Below the pieces are notes generated by a model. The model worked only from the letters and a program-made list of their open reading frames with translations. It ran no database searches and was not told where the DNA came from. A program made the translations under genes and the position numbers. A stretch of DNA of 64,000 nucleotides, taken from assembly GCA_016722655.1 (NCBI GenBank), contig JADKIR010000004.1:1488001-1552000 (forward strand). Direction: 5' to 3'. The stretch is from Cytophagaceae bacterium. GTDB taxonomy: Bacteria > Bacteroidota > Bacteroidia > Cytophagales > Spirosomataceae. This document shows positions 1-10,644 of the stretch, piece after piece (the stretch's first letter is position 1; every line of letters begins with the position of its first letter).

Positions 1-1670
1 CCGGTGCGGTGTGGGCACAAAAATCAAATAATACAGAATGGTGGAAAAAAGAAGTGGTGTACCAGATATATCCCAGGAGCTTTAAGGATAGTGATGGCGA
101 CGGTGTGGGTGACCTGAAGGGCATCATCTCGAAGTTGGATTATCTGAAAAGCCTGGGAATAACGGCGGTGTGGATCAACCCGTATTTTGCCTCTCCCAAT
201 GATGACAATGGCTATGATATCAGTGATTATCGGGCGATTATGAAGGAATTTGGCACGATGGACGACTTTGATGCGATGCTTAAAGGGATGCATGAACGGA
301 ATATTAAACTCGTGATGGACCTGGTGGTGAACCACAGCAGCGACGAGCATGAATGGTTTAAGCAGAGCCGCAGCTCGCGTACTAGCCCATACCGCGATTA
401 CTACCACTGGTGGCCGGCAGAAAAGGGTAAGCCTCCTTACCGATACAGTCTTTTTGATTTAAATCATGATGCCTGGAAGTACGATGCAACAACAGATAGC
501 TACTACCTGCACTATTTTTCTGTAAAACAACCCGACCTAAACTGGGAGAACCCCAAGCTGAGACAGGAGGTGTATGATATTATGAAGTTTTGGGCAGAAA
601 AAGGAGTGGATGGCTTTAGGCTGGATGCGTTTCAATTTGCTTCGAAAGACATCGCCTTCCCGGAATGGCCCAAAGGCTGGGAGAAGGATTTTGTGAAATA
701 CTATGCCATGGGGCCACATCTGCATGATTATCTGAAGGAAATGCATGAGCAGGTTTTCAGCAAGTATAAGGTGATGAGTGTAGCCGAAGGAGCCGGCAAT
801 ACGATGCAAGATGCTCATAATCTGGTTGATGCAGAAAGAAAGGAATTAAATATGGCGTATGCTTTTGAGGGGGTGGACATCGCAAAACCCGACGGCTACA
901 GTCTGACACATTTTAAAAAGGTGTTCTCGAAATGGGACGCCGAATTTGCAGAAAAAGGCTGGCTATCGATATTTTTGGCCAACCACGACCAGGCCCGAAT
1001 GGTAACCCGCTTTGGTAATGATGCACCGGAATATCGGGATTTATCCTCGAAGATGCTGACCACATTTATCATGACCATGCGTGGCACGCCGTATTATTAT
1101 AATGGTGATGAGCTGGCGATGACTAACATTAGATTTGAGACGATTGATGACTACCGTGACGTGGCCGGTAGAAATGAGTATGAATATCAAAAGAAAAATG
1201 GTGGCGACCTGAAGAAGCTTCTGGAAGATATGAAGTTGGGCAGCCGTGACAACGGCCGCACGCCATTTCAATGGAATGACACCAAAAATGCCGGATTTAC
1301 GACCGGAGAACCCTGGCTGAAAGTAAACCCCAATTATAAAACGCTAAATGCAGCCGCACAGGAAATGGATCCAAATTCGCCATTGAATTATTTCAGAAAA
1401 GTGGTGGCATTGAGAAAGAAAAATCAGGTGCTGGTATATGGTAAATACACGCTGGTCGATGAACACAATCCTGACATATATGCCTACACCCGTGAGATGG
1501 AAGGCAAGAAAATATTGGTTTTATTGAATTTCTCAAAGAAAAATGCAAGTACGGTTACTGATAAAAAACTGGGTAAGTTACTGATTAACAATTATTCCGA
1601 TACACAAAAAATAAGTGGAAATAAAATAGTACTGAGGCCTTACGAGGCGAGGGTATATGAGGTGAAATAG
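1..1670 (+). CDS. GH13 alpha-glucosidase (alpha-amylase family), 5'-truncated by the window
   Basis: Secreted or periplasmic exo-acting alpha-glucosidase / oligo-1,6-glucosidase type enzyme. Numbering from the GTG at base 9: conserved region I (DLVVNH) is at about residues 104-109, the nucleophile Asp in GFRLDA at about 206, the acid/base Glu in VAEGAG at about 260, and NHD follows near 325. A C-terminal beta domain ends in RPYEARVYEV. The frame stays open to base 3 and reads G-A-V-W-A-Q, which looks like the end of a signal peptide, so the true start lies outside the window and the GTG at base 9 is probably not the start. It converges on the GH36 gene with a shared hairpin between them. Exact specificity (maltose, isomaltose, trehalose) cannot be read from the sequence. 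Confidence 0.93.
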   Translation, partial: GAVWAQKSNNTEWWKKEVVYQIYPRSFKDSDGDGVGDLKGIISKLDYLKSLGITAVWINPYFASPNDDNGYDISDYRAIMKEFGTMDDFDAMLKGMHERNIKLVMDLVVNHSSDEHEWFKQSRSSRTSPYRDYYHWWPAEKGKPPYRYSLFDLNHDAWKYDATTDSYYLHYFSVKQPDLNWENPKLRQEVYDIMKFWAEKGVDGFRLDAFQFASKDIAFPEWPKGWEKDFVKYYAMGPHLHDYLKEMHEQVFSKYKVMSVAEGAGNTMQDAHNLVDAERKELNMAYAFEGVDIAKPDGYSLTHFKKVFSKWDAEFAEKGWLSIFLANHDQARMVTRFGNDAPEYRDLSSKMLTTFIMTMRGTPYYYNGDELAMTNIRFETIDDYRDVAGRNEYEYQKKNGGDLKKLLEDMKLGSRDNGRTPFQWNDTKNAGFTTGEPWLKVNPNYKTLNAAAQEMDPNSPLNYFRKVVALRKKNQVLVYGKYTLVDEHNPDIYAYTREMEGKKILVLLNFSKKNASTVTDKKLGKLLINNYSDTQKISGNKIVLRPYEARVYEVK

Positions 1671-1677
1671 AAAATAA

Positions 1678-1708
1678 GTCCTATGAATCGAAAAAAGATT
1701 CATAGGAC
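1678..1708. terminator. Bidirectional hairpin terminator between GH13 and GH36
   Basis: A perfect 12-bp inverted repeat (GTCCTATGAATC at 1678-1689 with its complement at 1697-1708) encloses a 7-nt GAAAAAA loop. It lies between the two convergent stop codons. On the minus strand it is followed by a U-rich run; on the plus strand the tract is weaker. Confidence 0.75.
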
Positions 1709-1723
1709 AATTTAAATGGTATT

Positions 1724-3916
1724 TCATTTCTCCGATATTTCTAAAACAACACTTGTTCTGGAAAGGGTAATGTTGGGATTTATTCCAATTTTCATCAGGA
1801 AATCACCCGTATATACTTTGCTATCTTCCATCCCTGATTTTGTCCCTGGAAAAAGATTTATCTCTTTTATGGTATAGTTCTTTTTGGGGTCTAGTCCTTG
1901 TAGTTTTATTGGACGAACAGTATAATTAATATCAAACCTATTGGAAACCAAATAATTAAACATTACGGCTTTTGATTTTCCGGGATTGGAATAAAACAAA
2001 GAAGCAACCGGACTTTCCCAGGGATTAAGTAATCGGTACAAATTTCCTTTCCAGATAACCGGCTTTAGCTCATCATATTTTTTAAGGGCTTCCTGACTAA
2101 ACAGCAACTCATTGGCACTAAGATGATCCACAACAATGTCATAGCCCATTTTGCCCATCATGGCTACGTCGGTGCGGTATTTTAAACCTACCTTACTCCA
2201 ATCAGTGATGTGATTACAACTGGAAACCGCCGGATAGAACATTGAGCTTTCCCATTGAATGAAAACTCTCTCCAAAGGGTCGGTATTATCGCTAAGCCAA
2301 AATTCTGTAAAGTACTTAAGAGCCTCATAATCAACCCTTCCTCCACCACCGGAGCATAGCATCATGGGTAATTTGGGATATTTAGCTCTTAATTTTTCCA
2401 GAACCGAATACAATCCTTTTACGTAGTCAACATAGAGCTGGGTTTGAGGAATCTTATTTTTTTCCAGATATTCAGAGTGGGCATTAAAAATGACTGCATT
2501 ACAGTCCCATTTAACAAAAGCCAATTCAGGATTTTTGGAGAAAAGATTGTCTAAAATTCCAAAAACAAATTCCTGAACTTCGGGGTTAGTAAGGTCGAGC
2601 ACGAGTTGATTTCTGAAATAATGCTCAGGCCTGCTGTCTTGCCTTATTACCCAATCTTTGTGTTTTTCATAAAGTTCACTTTTGGGATTTACCATTTCTG
2701 GCTCTACCCAAATTCCAAATTTCACCCCTGCTTTAGTTGCTTCTTTCACCAAATAACCAATTCCATTGGGCAATTTCTTTCTGTTTTCCTGCCAATCTCC
2801 AAGACCGGCGGTGTCGGCATTTCTGGGATATTTGTTGCCAAACCACCCATCATCCAGCAAAAACATATCTACTCCAAGTTTTTTGGCACCTTTAAAAAGT
2901 TCAGTGAGCTTGTTTTCATCAAAATCGAAATAGGTTGCCTCCCAGTTATTGAGAAGTGTAAGCCTGGAACCTTCACCATCAAGAATTCTGAATTTTCTGG
3001 CCCAGCTATGTAAATTCCGACTGGCCTCTCCAATGCCGTTTTCCGAATAAGTATAAATCAAAGAAGGGCATTTAAATGTCTGATTGGCAGCAAGCTGATA
3101 TTCAGAGGCATGAGGATTAATTCCGGCAATTAACCGCAGGTTTTCGTAAGCGTCTTTTTCAAAATCAATTTTAAAATTACCCGACCATGCCAAATTGGCC
3201 AGCAAAACTTTTCCGGAAGTTTCGGTAGCAGGTTTTTCAAAAGAAAGCTGAAAACTGGGAGGTTGAAAGAGGTTTGCACGTGTACCAAGTTTTGAGTCCA
3301 GTGTCTTTATTCCTGCTGTTAAACGGGTTTCTTCGGGTTTCATTTCCTTGCCCCAGCCTCCATGAAAGTGTTTTAGAAAATATTCCTGATTGTGAAAATA
3401 TAAATTTGCTGATGCATATTTTGAAAGCCTGATTGAAGACTTTTCACCATTTGTAATTTCGGCCCATTGCTCCACAACATTTTGATCAAAATAGGCTTTA
3501 AAATAAAGTTTAACTATCGTATTGTAAACCGGATCAATCAACGAGATGACGGTTTGTCTAACATTTTCACTTAGTTTCTCAACTTTATGCGTATTGTAGA
3601 GCAATTCCGTGGAAGTGTTTCCATCAGAATGAATAATTGAAATAGCGGGCTCAACCAAATTTGAAGTACCGGACGGAGTATAAATATTGTTGAAGATTCC
3701 GGCATTGTTATCAAAATAATTGTAACTATTTGAAACAGCCGAATAATCAGACTCATTGATAAGTTTTGAACCAAAATGAATGCTTTTTAGCTTTTGGTCA
3801 GGATCTACTTCAAAAACCTGGGCAAAATCCTTAGTTTCAATTAAAACAGTCTTCTGTCCAAATACGACCGAACATCCAAGGAATATAAAAGTGATTAGTA
3901 ATTTAAGGATTTTCAT
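1724..3916 (-). CDS. GH36 alpha-galactosidase
   Basis: Retaining alpha-galactosidase that releases terminal alpha-galactose from melibiose, raffinose-type sugars or galactosylated glycans. It is 730 residues, the usual size for the family. The N-terminus is a signal peptide (MKILKLLITFIFLGCSVVFG), so it is exported. A beta-supersandwich domain precedes the TIM barrel. LLDDGWFG marks the start of the barrel, KWDCN carries the nucleophile (D471 by my count) and SDNTDPLER carries the acid/base (D543). It is separated by 116 bp from the upstream FG-GAP operon, so it may be transcribed separately; a TAAGTTTG match to the -7 box lies at 3959-3966 but without a clear -33 TTG. Confidence 0.93.
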   Translation of the reverse strand: MKILKLLITFIFLGCSVVFGQKTVLIETKDFAQVFEVDPDQKLKSIHFGSKLINESDYSAVSNSYNYFDNNAGIFNNIYTPSGTSNLVEPAISIIHSDGNTSTELLYNTHKVEKLSENVRQTVISLIDPVYNTIVKLYFKAYFDQNVVEQWAEITNGEKSSIRLSKYASANLYFHNQEYFLKHFHGGWGKEMKPEETRLTAGIKTLDSKLGTRANLFQPPSFQLSFEKPATETSGKVLLANLAWSGNFKIDFEKDAYENLRLIAGINPHASEYQLAANQTFKCPSLIYTYSENGIGEASRNLHSWARKFRILDGEGSRLTLLNNWEATYFDFDENKLTELFKGAKKLGVDMFLLDDGWFGNKYPRNADTAGLGDWQENRKKLPNGIGYLVKEATKAGVKFGIWVEPEMVNPKSELYEKHKDWVIRQDSRPEHYFRNQLVLDLTNPEVQEFVFGILDNLFSKNPELAFVKWDCNAVIFNAHSEYLEKNKIPQTQLYVDYVKGLYSVLEKLRAKYPKLPMMLCSGGGGRVDYEALKYFTEFWLSDNTDPLERVFIQWESSMFYPAVSSCNHITDWSKVGLKYRTDVAMMGKMGYDIVVDHLSANELLFSQEALKKYDELKPVIWKGNLYRLLNPWESPVASLFYSNPGKSKAVMFNYLVSNRFDINYTVRPIKLQGLDPKKNYTIKEINLFPGTKSGMEDSKVYTGDFLMKIGINPNITLSRTSVVLEISEK

Positions 3917-4032
3917 TTTTAACCAAACGGCGATTTTAAGTATTCAATTTACAAATTACAAACTTAATTAAAAAAGCTTTCAGACTTATTTTGAGATAAT
4001 TACGGTAATACTAATTAATAACCGTTCAAAAA

Positions 4033-7000
4033 TTATTTCTTACTATAAAATTTCAAAGCCTGATTATTGCCAGCTACAACGACGACCTGTTTTCCGGCAA
4101 TGGTCATAGTTTTAATTTTTTTGATTTGGCCTCTTATCCCACCAGAAACAAAGGGTTTGATAGCTTTTTTGCCTGAAAAATTATAAATATTGCCGCGGTC
4201 GGCATCATAAATACCCATTTGGATATTGCAATCATAAAAATTGCCAAGCATGAGGAAGTCTCCACTATCTGAAACTTTCTCAGCTGCATAAAATGGTGCC
4301 CATTGGGCTTTGCCATCTAGTGGCATCAGATCAAATGTACCCTTGCCTTTATTAATCAAGACAGCATTTTCCATAAAATCAGCTTCAAAAATAGTGGCAC
4401 TTTTTATTTTTTCGACACCCAATAAGTCTTCTAAGCTGGCTTGGGCGAAATCCTTGTAGTATAAAAATTTCTTCTTGAAAGACGGAAGTTGCTTCTCCAA
4501 CTCCCGCTTATCGATAAAGATAGTCTCTTTTCCACCGACATAATAAGTGAGGATCTGATCCAACCGTGTGTTTTGGTCATAGTCGTTGACATACATTTTA
4601 ACCGGCTCATTTTCAGTAGCTTTTAGACGGCTGTTGGTCCCCAGATTTCCACATATCAGGTCTGTTTTGCCATCTAGGTTCACATCCATGGGATACACGA
4701 AATTCCACCAACCCGACTTTTCGGTGAGGTCACGAGCCACATATTTTTTGTTTTTATATTCAAAAACCACCACTTTGCCCCAGTCATAGGCTACTACGAG
4801 CTCTTGGACTTTATCCTGATTGATATCGGTCCAAACGGCAGATTTAACCATGCCTTTCAACCCGAGGCCGGGCATTAATTGTTCGGTTTTATCCTGAAAA
4901 TTGCCTTTGCCGTCATTAATCAAGAGGTAGGATTTCGGGATTTCTCCATAGGCGAATGGCACACAGCGGGCACCCAGAAACAGGTCAGGATGGCCGTCAG
5001 CATTGACATCTTTGACCAGCAAAACCGAACCGCAAAGTGAGATTCCGGAGAATGCCGAAGGATTCTTTTTGAAATTGCCTTTTCCGTCATTGAGATAAAT
5101 TCTTGGTCTGAGATACTCTGAATTTTTTTCAAACTGATTTCCTCCTGAAAGTACGGCTAAATCGAGGTGGCCGTCATGGTTAAAATCGGCAAATTGGGCA
5201 TCGATATCTTCAAAAAGGCTGTCGTTTTCGAGCTCAGGTTGCGGAAACCGAAGAAGTTTGCCGGTTTTATTTTGTAAGTAAATTTCAGACACTTTTCCTT
5301 TGGCATTGCCCAAAAATAAGTCTTCCTGTCCGTCATGATTTACATCTCCAATGGCCAAAGCAGGACCTTCTTTAGAAATCATATTGGGCAAAAGTGGCTG
5401 ATAATCAAAATCATTGAAATCGTTTTCCTGGTGTACTATTCCAGGATTAATCTCTTCACTAATATCCTTATATTCAGTATTTTCCTTATGTAACTTTGAA
5501 TATTCAAATACCGGCAAATTGGATTTATAACTTACCGAAATGCGTTTTTTGCCTTGAGCCGAAATGATTTTTTCGAAATGATTATCTGGCCAAATTACCA
5601 AAACAGAATCTATTTTTTTAACCGTACCCAATCCAAATTGGAGAGGTGTTTCCATTGACGACATAAAGCCATGAACGGGAAATTTTTCCTGATAAAAAGT
5701 TTTACCTCCGGCATAAACTATGCATTTGGTTCCCACTCCGGTTTTGTTTTTTTCAGGGCCTTTAAGGTCTATCGTCAGCGTTTGATTTTCGGAATGTTGT
5801 TCATTGCTAAGATTTTCATACAAAAATGCGGCATCATCAATATTGTTGGTTACAATATCCTGGTCGCCGTCATTGTCGAGGTCGGCATAGATTGAGCCAT
5901 TGGAATAAGAATCCCGGGCATTTTTGATAGCACTAGTAAAATCACTAAATGCCAGATTACCATTATTGGAATAAAATCGATTCGGGATTTTTATTTCAGG
6001 CAAAAAGTCATGTAAGGCCTTTTCGAGTTCATCAATTTTCCCTTCAGAAAGCTTTCTTTGCATCTCGGTATTGGAAATAAAATTGATATAATCGAGATCG
6101 TTGAGCCGCTTGCTGATACCGTTGGAAATATAGATATCTTTAAGGCCATCGTTCTGAAAATCAAACAATAAAGTGGACCAGGACCAGTCGGTAGCATGAA
6201 CTCCGGCAAACATCCCTACTTCTGAAAATGTACCGTCACCGTTGTTGTGCTGAAGGTTGTTTCTGGCAAATTGTACGCTATAGCCTTGCGAAAGTTTGAA
6301 TTTGAAATTGTAAAAAGCATCCTCACCGTCGGAGCGTTTCAAAAGCTCAGAGTCATAGGGAAGCATATCGAGTGAAAAGATTTCCGGAAAAATATCGTTG
6401 TTGAGGTCGGCTACATCCACACCCATAGAAAACCGGCTGGTATTAGAAAAACTCTGTGTGGAGAGGTCTTTGAAGTTTTTATTTTTTTGATTGATATACA
6501 AATAATCATTTTCGTGAAAATCGTTGCCAACATAAATGTCCGGGTAGCCATCAAGGTTTACGTCGCCGAGAGCCAAGCCCAGTCCATAACCCACTGCTGA
6601 AGCCTGAATTCCGGCTTCTTTGGTCTTTTCTATGTATTTTCCATCAATATTTTCAAAAAAACGATCTCCGGCAAGCGGATGAAAAGTGTCAAGAAATATA
6701 CTCCGCTGGTTATAGGTGTTGTTTTGATGCACAGAATGGGTCAGCAGAAAAAAATCAAGGTCACCATCGGCATCATAATCAAAAAACGAGGCCTGAGTTC
6801 CAAATCCAACCAAATTCAGACCATATTTTGCCGACTCTTCAGTATAATGTGGAAGGCCATTTTTATCAATATTTTTACATACAAAAAGCAGGTTATGACC
6901 TTTTAAACCCAGAAAATCGCCCACCCTGCAAATGTAAATATCTAAAAGGCCATCCTGATTGATATCGACCAATGAAACCCCAGTGGACCAACCTTTTTTG

Positions 7001-7317
7001 GCAGAAAAACCTGATTTAATTGTTATATCTTCAAATTTCAGATTCCCTTTGTTGAGATAGAGTTTGTTGTCCACCTGATTTCCTGAAAACACGAGATCTA
7101 TGAGGCCATCATTATTGAGATCGCCAGCACCGGATCCGGCTCCATTGTAATAATACAGATAATTAAAAATATTGAGGTCTTTGGTGGGGGTAAGTTTATT
7201 GACAAAATCTAGCCCGGTATCCTTGCTTTCCAAAAGCCTGAAAACGGGCTCTGAGTTTTCCTTATTACAGGAAAAAACCAACCAAGCCAAAACAATCCAA
7301 ATGATTCGCCTCGTCAT
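4033..7317 (-). CDS. ASPIC/UnbV and FG-GAP (VCBS) repeat lipoprotein, copy 3 of 3
   Basis: Predicted outer-membrane or surface lipoprotein of the CRTAC1-like family, function unknown. A hydrophobic N-terminus ends in VFSC. Many calcium-loop repeats of the form DxNxDGxxD (DLNNDGLID, DINQDGLLD, DVNLDGYPD) form a first beta-propeller region to about residue 500. An ASPIC/UnbV domain follows at about 516-585, ending in VLVIWPDNHF, then a second block of FG-GAP repeats to the end. I chose ATG at 7317, which overlaps the upstream stop (TGATG); a TTG one codon earlier is possible. It is the last gene of the operon and a paralogue of the two genes before it. Such proteins often accompany TonB receptor systems in Bacteroidota; binding of a glycan or partner protein is inference. 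Confidence 0.88.
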   Translation of the reverse strand: MTRRIIWIVLAWLVFSCNKENSEPVFRLLESKDTGLDFVNKLTPTKDLNIFNYLYYYNGAGSGAGDLNNDGLIDLVFSGNQVDNKLYLNKGNLKFEDITIKSGFSAKKGWSTGVSLVDINQDGLLDIYICRVGDFLGLKGHNLLFVCKNIDKNGLPHYTEESAKYGLNLVGFGTQASFFDYDADGDLDFFLLTHSVHQNNTYNQRSIFLDTFHPLAGDRFFENIDGKYIEKTKEAGIQASAVGYGLGLALGDVNLDGYPDIYVGNDFHENDYLYINQKNKNFKDLSTQSFSNTSRFSMGVDVADLNNDIFPEIFSLDMLPYDSELLKRSDGEDAFYNFKFKLSQGYSVQFARNNLQHNNGDGTFSEVGMFAGVHATDWSWSTLLFDFQNDGLKDIYISNGISKRLNDLDYINFISNTEMQRKLSEGKIDELEKALHDFLPEIKIPNRFYSNNGNLAFSDFTSAIKNARDSYSNGSIYADLDNDGDQDIVTNNIDDAAFLYENLSNEQHSENQTLTIDLKGPEKNKTGVGTKCIVYAGGKTFYQEKFPVHGFMSSMETPLQFGLGTVKKIDSVLVIWPDNHFEKIISAQGKKRISVSYKSNLPVFEYSKLHKENTEYKDISEEINPGIVHQENDFNDFDYQPLLPNMISKEGPALAIGDVNHDGQEDLFLGNAKGKVSEIYLQNKTGKLLRFPQPELENDSLFEDIDAQFADFNHDGHLDLAVLSGGNQFEKNSEYLRPRIYLNDGKGNFKKNPSAFSGISLCGSVLLVKDVNADGHPDLFLGARCVPFAYGEIPKSYLLINDGKGNFQDKTEQLMPGLGLKGMVKSAVWTDINQDKVQELVVAYDWGKVVVFEYKNKKYVARDLTEKSGWWNFVYPMDVNLDGKTDLICGNLGTNSRLKATENEPVKMYVNDYDQNTRLDQILTYYVGGKETIFIDKRELEKQLPSFKKKFLYYKDFAQASLEDLLGVEKIKSATIFEADFMENAVLINKGKGTFDLMPLDGKAQWAPFYAAEKVSDSGDFLMLGNFYDCNIQMGIYDADRGNIYNFSGKKAIKPFVSGGIRGQIKKIKTMTIAGKQVVVVAGNNQALKFYSKK

Positions 7318-10300
7318 CAAATACTGAGTTTAAAGAATTGAGGTTTCAAATTGTTGCTGGCACTGAGCAACCACGTTTTACCGTTGATTTGAAGGGTTTT
7401 GATATTTTTTACCTCACCTTTCAGATATAATCCGGTTTTTATATTGGAGACATTCTGGAATTTCCCTTGCCCCATATTTTTTAAAACCACACCACGGCTG
7501 GCATCCAGACGGCCAAATTGCGGAATAAACCCATAGTAATTTCCTCCCAGAATAATATCGGGTTTGTTGTCATGGTCATAATCAAACACCGAAATGGCAC
7601 TTACAGCACTCAACTGAGCTTGAGTAGGTAACAAAACCATCTCAAATTGCCCCTTGCCTTTGTTGATGGCAACATACGACCTGAACTCCGAAGCCTCTGT
7701 CTGTTGAATTCCAGACAACACTTTTTTCTCATCAAAAATATCCTGAATACTTCTTTTGGCAAACTCACTGTGTTTAAGGTTTTGTGCTTTGAGAAATGGA
7801 AATTGCTCCATTAGTTCTCTTTTCAAAAATACAGGCTTGTCTTTTCCATCTACATTTCGGGTAATGACCTTGTCGTTGATTTTATTTTTGTCAAAATCTC
7901 CTACCCAAAGTTTCAGGGGGTATCCTTTAAAGAATGAGTTTTCAGACATATTGCCTAAAACCAAATCAGTTTTGCCGTCACCATTAAAGTCCGCAACTTT
8001 CACGTCACCATAAAAACCTGGAAAACTTTCAAGTCCGGAGGTAATTTTCTGTATCTTTCTGCCTTTTAAAGAAATAATAGTAGGTGCCATCCAGTCACCC
8101 ACAACGATTAATTCTTTGCGGTTATCATTATCAACATCGGCCCACTCGGCGGCTCTAACCAATCCAAATTTGGTTTCACTTTCATCACTTTTTAAATTTT
8201 CAAAATATCCTTTTCCGTTGTTTACCAGAAAAAAGCTCGGCGGAACCTGCCCATAATTGAGCGGCATCGAGCGACTACCCACAAAAAGGTCAATGTCACC
8301 ATCTCCATCAAAATCATGGGGAGCAACACAGGAAACGTTGGTTCCTAAATAGGGAATTGCCTTCTGATCACCAGAAAAATTCCCTTTTCCATCATTTTTG
8401 TATAATCTGCTCAGGTAGCGATTGTCCTTAGGGTCTTCCTGATTGCCGCCGGTTCCTACAAACAGGTCGAGGTCGCCGTCGCCATCACAATCAAAAAACT
8501 CGGCGGCTGTATCTTCAAAGAAGGCTGTTTTTTCAAAATCAGGTTCTTGTTTTTTGACAAATTTTCCGCCTGATTGCAAATACAATACCCCTGCCTGGTC
8601 TTTGGCTCCGCAAATATAAATATCCACCAGTTTGTCGCCATTTACGTCTCCTACCGCTACTTTTGGGCCTTCTGCACTGAGTTTTTGTGGTATATTTTTT
8701 TCAGAATAATAATCTTCGTAGGAGTCTTCTTTATGAATAAAATCATTGATAAGGTTACTTTCTGCAAAAATCGTATTGGGTAATTGCCCTTTAGTTTCAG
8801 GTTCAATTTTCGCCTGATTTTGGTTATAAGTTAAAGTTTGGTTTGATTTTACATTTTTTGCCAAAAACACTTTCCTGTCGGGCCAGATAATTTTTATTGA
8901 ATCTACCTGTGTATGTTTTCCCAAGCCGATTGTCTGCATATACTCGGTACTTGACTGAAAACCTCTGGAAGGGTTAATAATCCTTACCAGCTTTTCACCA
9001 TTTGGCAGAAAAACACATATTTTAGAGCCTATTGCATTGAGATTGGGAGCATTTCCGTTGAGTTTAATTTTTAAGAAATTCTTATTCTCAGAAGTCTTGC
9101 TTTCCTGAGTTTTATTTTTGTAAACAAAACATTCCTGATTTACATTGTTGACAACCAAATCGAGATCGCCGTCATTGTCAAGGTCAACGTAGGCGGCACC
9201 ATTAGAAAATGAAGGCTCAGTAAATCCAAATTTTTCTTCTTCGTCAGCAAATTTCAGGTCGCCAATATTGTGAAAAAACTTATTGACAATCGGGCGTGAA
9301 GGCATTTGTTTGATGATGTCATTAAATTTCTCTTTTTTCCCCGAAAGCACCATTTTCTGGTTGACCTCATTGGCAAAAAAATCAATAAAATCCTGATCAA
9401 TCAGGTCATGATAGATACCGTTGCAAACATAAATATCGGTTTTGGTGTCGTTGTCGGCATCAAACATGAGGGCACCCCAACTCCAGTCACTTGCCGATAC
9501 ACCCGCATAGTTGGCGATTTCAGAATATGTACCATCCTGATTATTGAGTTGCAGGCTGTTTTGCATAAACTGGTTATAGAATCCCTTATCATATTTGAGT
9601 TTATACACATAATGATTGTCAAAAGAAGTGGTGGTTTTCAGCCGCATTTCGTCCCGTGGGAGCATGTCTGTAACGTAGATTTCCTGAAAGCCGTCATTGT
9701 TGATATCTGCCATATCAGCACCCATTGATGCCAGTGAAGTGTGCTCAATTCTCTGCTCGAGTTCTTCTGAAAACTTCCCGTTTTTCTGGTTGATATACAG
9801 ATAATCTTTTTCAAAAAAGTCGTTTGAAATATAGATGTCGGGGTAATTGTCGTTGTTAACATCGCCTACGGTTACACCCAAACCAAAACCGATAAGGCTT
9901 CCATAAATACCGGCTTCTTTTGATACATCGACAAACTTACCATTTTCATTTTTCATCAGTTTATCGCCACCGCCTTTCAGGAAATCTTTCACCGGCCAAT
10001 CCTCGGCTCTAAGGTCGCGGTTGTTGTCATAGTTGAGGGTGTTTACCGGAATAAAGCTATTGTTGAGAATATAACAATCGAGGTCGCCATCCATGTCATA
10101 GTCAAAAAACGCAGCATGAGTGGTATAACCTTTATCGTCGAGGCCGTATTCCCGGGCTTTTTCTGAAAAAGTCAAATCTTTGTTGTTGATAAACAGTGCG
10201 TTACCCTCTTTGTTTTTAAATTTGTCGATTCCGGCATTGCAGATATAAATATCCAGCCAGCCGTCCTGGTTGATGTCAACCATGACCACGCCTGTGTTCC

Positions 10301-10631
10301 ATTTGCCTTTTTGAGTGATCCCGGCCTTTTGACTGATGTCCTCAAATTTCATGTTGCCTTTATTAAGGAAAAGTTTGTTTTCGCCCATGTTAGAGGTCAG
10401 GAGCACATCGGGCAGGTTGTCGTTGTTGATATCTCCCACAGCTACACCGCCACCATTGTAGAAATTGCGATAGTTGAAAATATTGAAATTTTCGGAGTTC
10501 CTGATGTCATTACTGAAGTTAATTCCTGTTTCGGAGGAATCCAGAAGTTCAAAAAGAGCATCCTGATTTTGCTTTTTGCAACCCAAAAATGCTCCTGGTA
10601 TTAGAATTAACAGTATTAAGTATTTTTTCAT
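7317..10631 (-). CDS. ASPIC/UnbV and FG-GAP (VCBS) repeat lipoprotein, copy 2 of 3
   Basis: A 1,104-residue paralogue of both flanking genes, with the same order: lipoprotein signal (MKKYLILLILIPGAFLGCKK, lipobox FLGC), FG-GAP/VCBS repeats to about residue 500 (DINNDNLPD, DINQDGWLD, DYDMDGDLD), ASPIC/UnbV at about 515-585 (ending IKIIWPDRK), and a second repeat block with DVNGDKLVD and DCDGDGDLD loops. The last 35 residues (GEVKNIKTLQINGKTW) match the C-terminal strands of its paralogues. The gene begins 13 bp after the copy-1 stop and its TGA overlaps the next ATG, so the three are translationally coupled. Calcium-binding beta-propeller surface protein; ligand unknown. Confidence 0.88.
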   Translation of the reverse strand: MKKYLILLILIPGAFLGCKKQNQDALFELLDSSETGINFSNDIRNSENFNIFNYRNFYNGGGVAVGDINNDNLPDVLLTSNMGENKLFLNKGNMKFEDISQKAGITQKGKWNTGVVMVDINQDGWLDIYICNAGIDKFKNKEGNALFINNKDLTFSEKAREYGLDDKGYTTHAAFFDYDMDGDLDCYILNNSFIPVNTLNYDNNRDLRAEDWPVKDFLKGGGDKLMKNENGKFVDVSKEAGIYGSLIGFGLGVTVGDVNNDNYPDIYISNDFFEKDYLYINQKNGKFSEELEQRIEHTSLASMGADMADINNDGFQEIYVTDMLPRDEMRLKTTTSFDNHYVYKLKYDKGFYNQFMQNSLQLNNQDGTYSEIANYAGVSASDWSWGALMFDADNDTKTDIYVCNGIYHDLIDQDFIDFFANEVNQKMVLSGKKEKFNDIIKQMPSRPIVNKFFHNIGDLKFADEEEKFGFTEPSFSNGAAYVDLDNDGDLDLVVNNVNQECFVYKNKTQESKTSENKNFLKIKLNGNAPNLNAIGSKICVFLPNGEKLVRIINPSRGFQSSTEYMQTIGLGKHTQVDSIKIIWPDRKVFLAKNVKSNQTLTYNQNQAKIEPETKGQLPNTIFAESNLINDFIHKEDSYEDYYSEKNIPQKLSAEGPKVAVGDVNGDKLVDIYICGAKDQAGVLYLQSGGKFVKKQEPDFEKTAFFEDTAAEFFDCDGDGDLDLFVGTGGNQEDPKDNRYLSRLYKNDGKGNFSGDQKAIPYLGTNVSCVAPHDFDGDGDIDLFVGSRSMPLNYGQVPPSFFLVNNGKGYFENLKSDESETKFGLVRAAEWADVDNDNRKELIVVGDWMAPTIISLKGRKIQKITSGLESFPGFYGDVKVADFNGDGKTDLVLGNMSENSFFKGYPLKLWVGDFDKNKINDKVITRNVDGKDKPVFLKRELMEQFPFLKAQNLKHSEFAKRSIQDIFDEKKVLSGIQQTEASEFRSYVAINKGKGQFEMVLLPTQAQLSAVSAISVFDYDHDNKPDIILGGNYYGFIPQFGRLDASRGVVLKNMGQGKFQNVSNIKTGLYLKGEVKNIKTLQINGKTWLLSASNNLKPQFFKLSI

Positions 10632-10644
10632 TTTGTTAAAATAT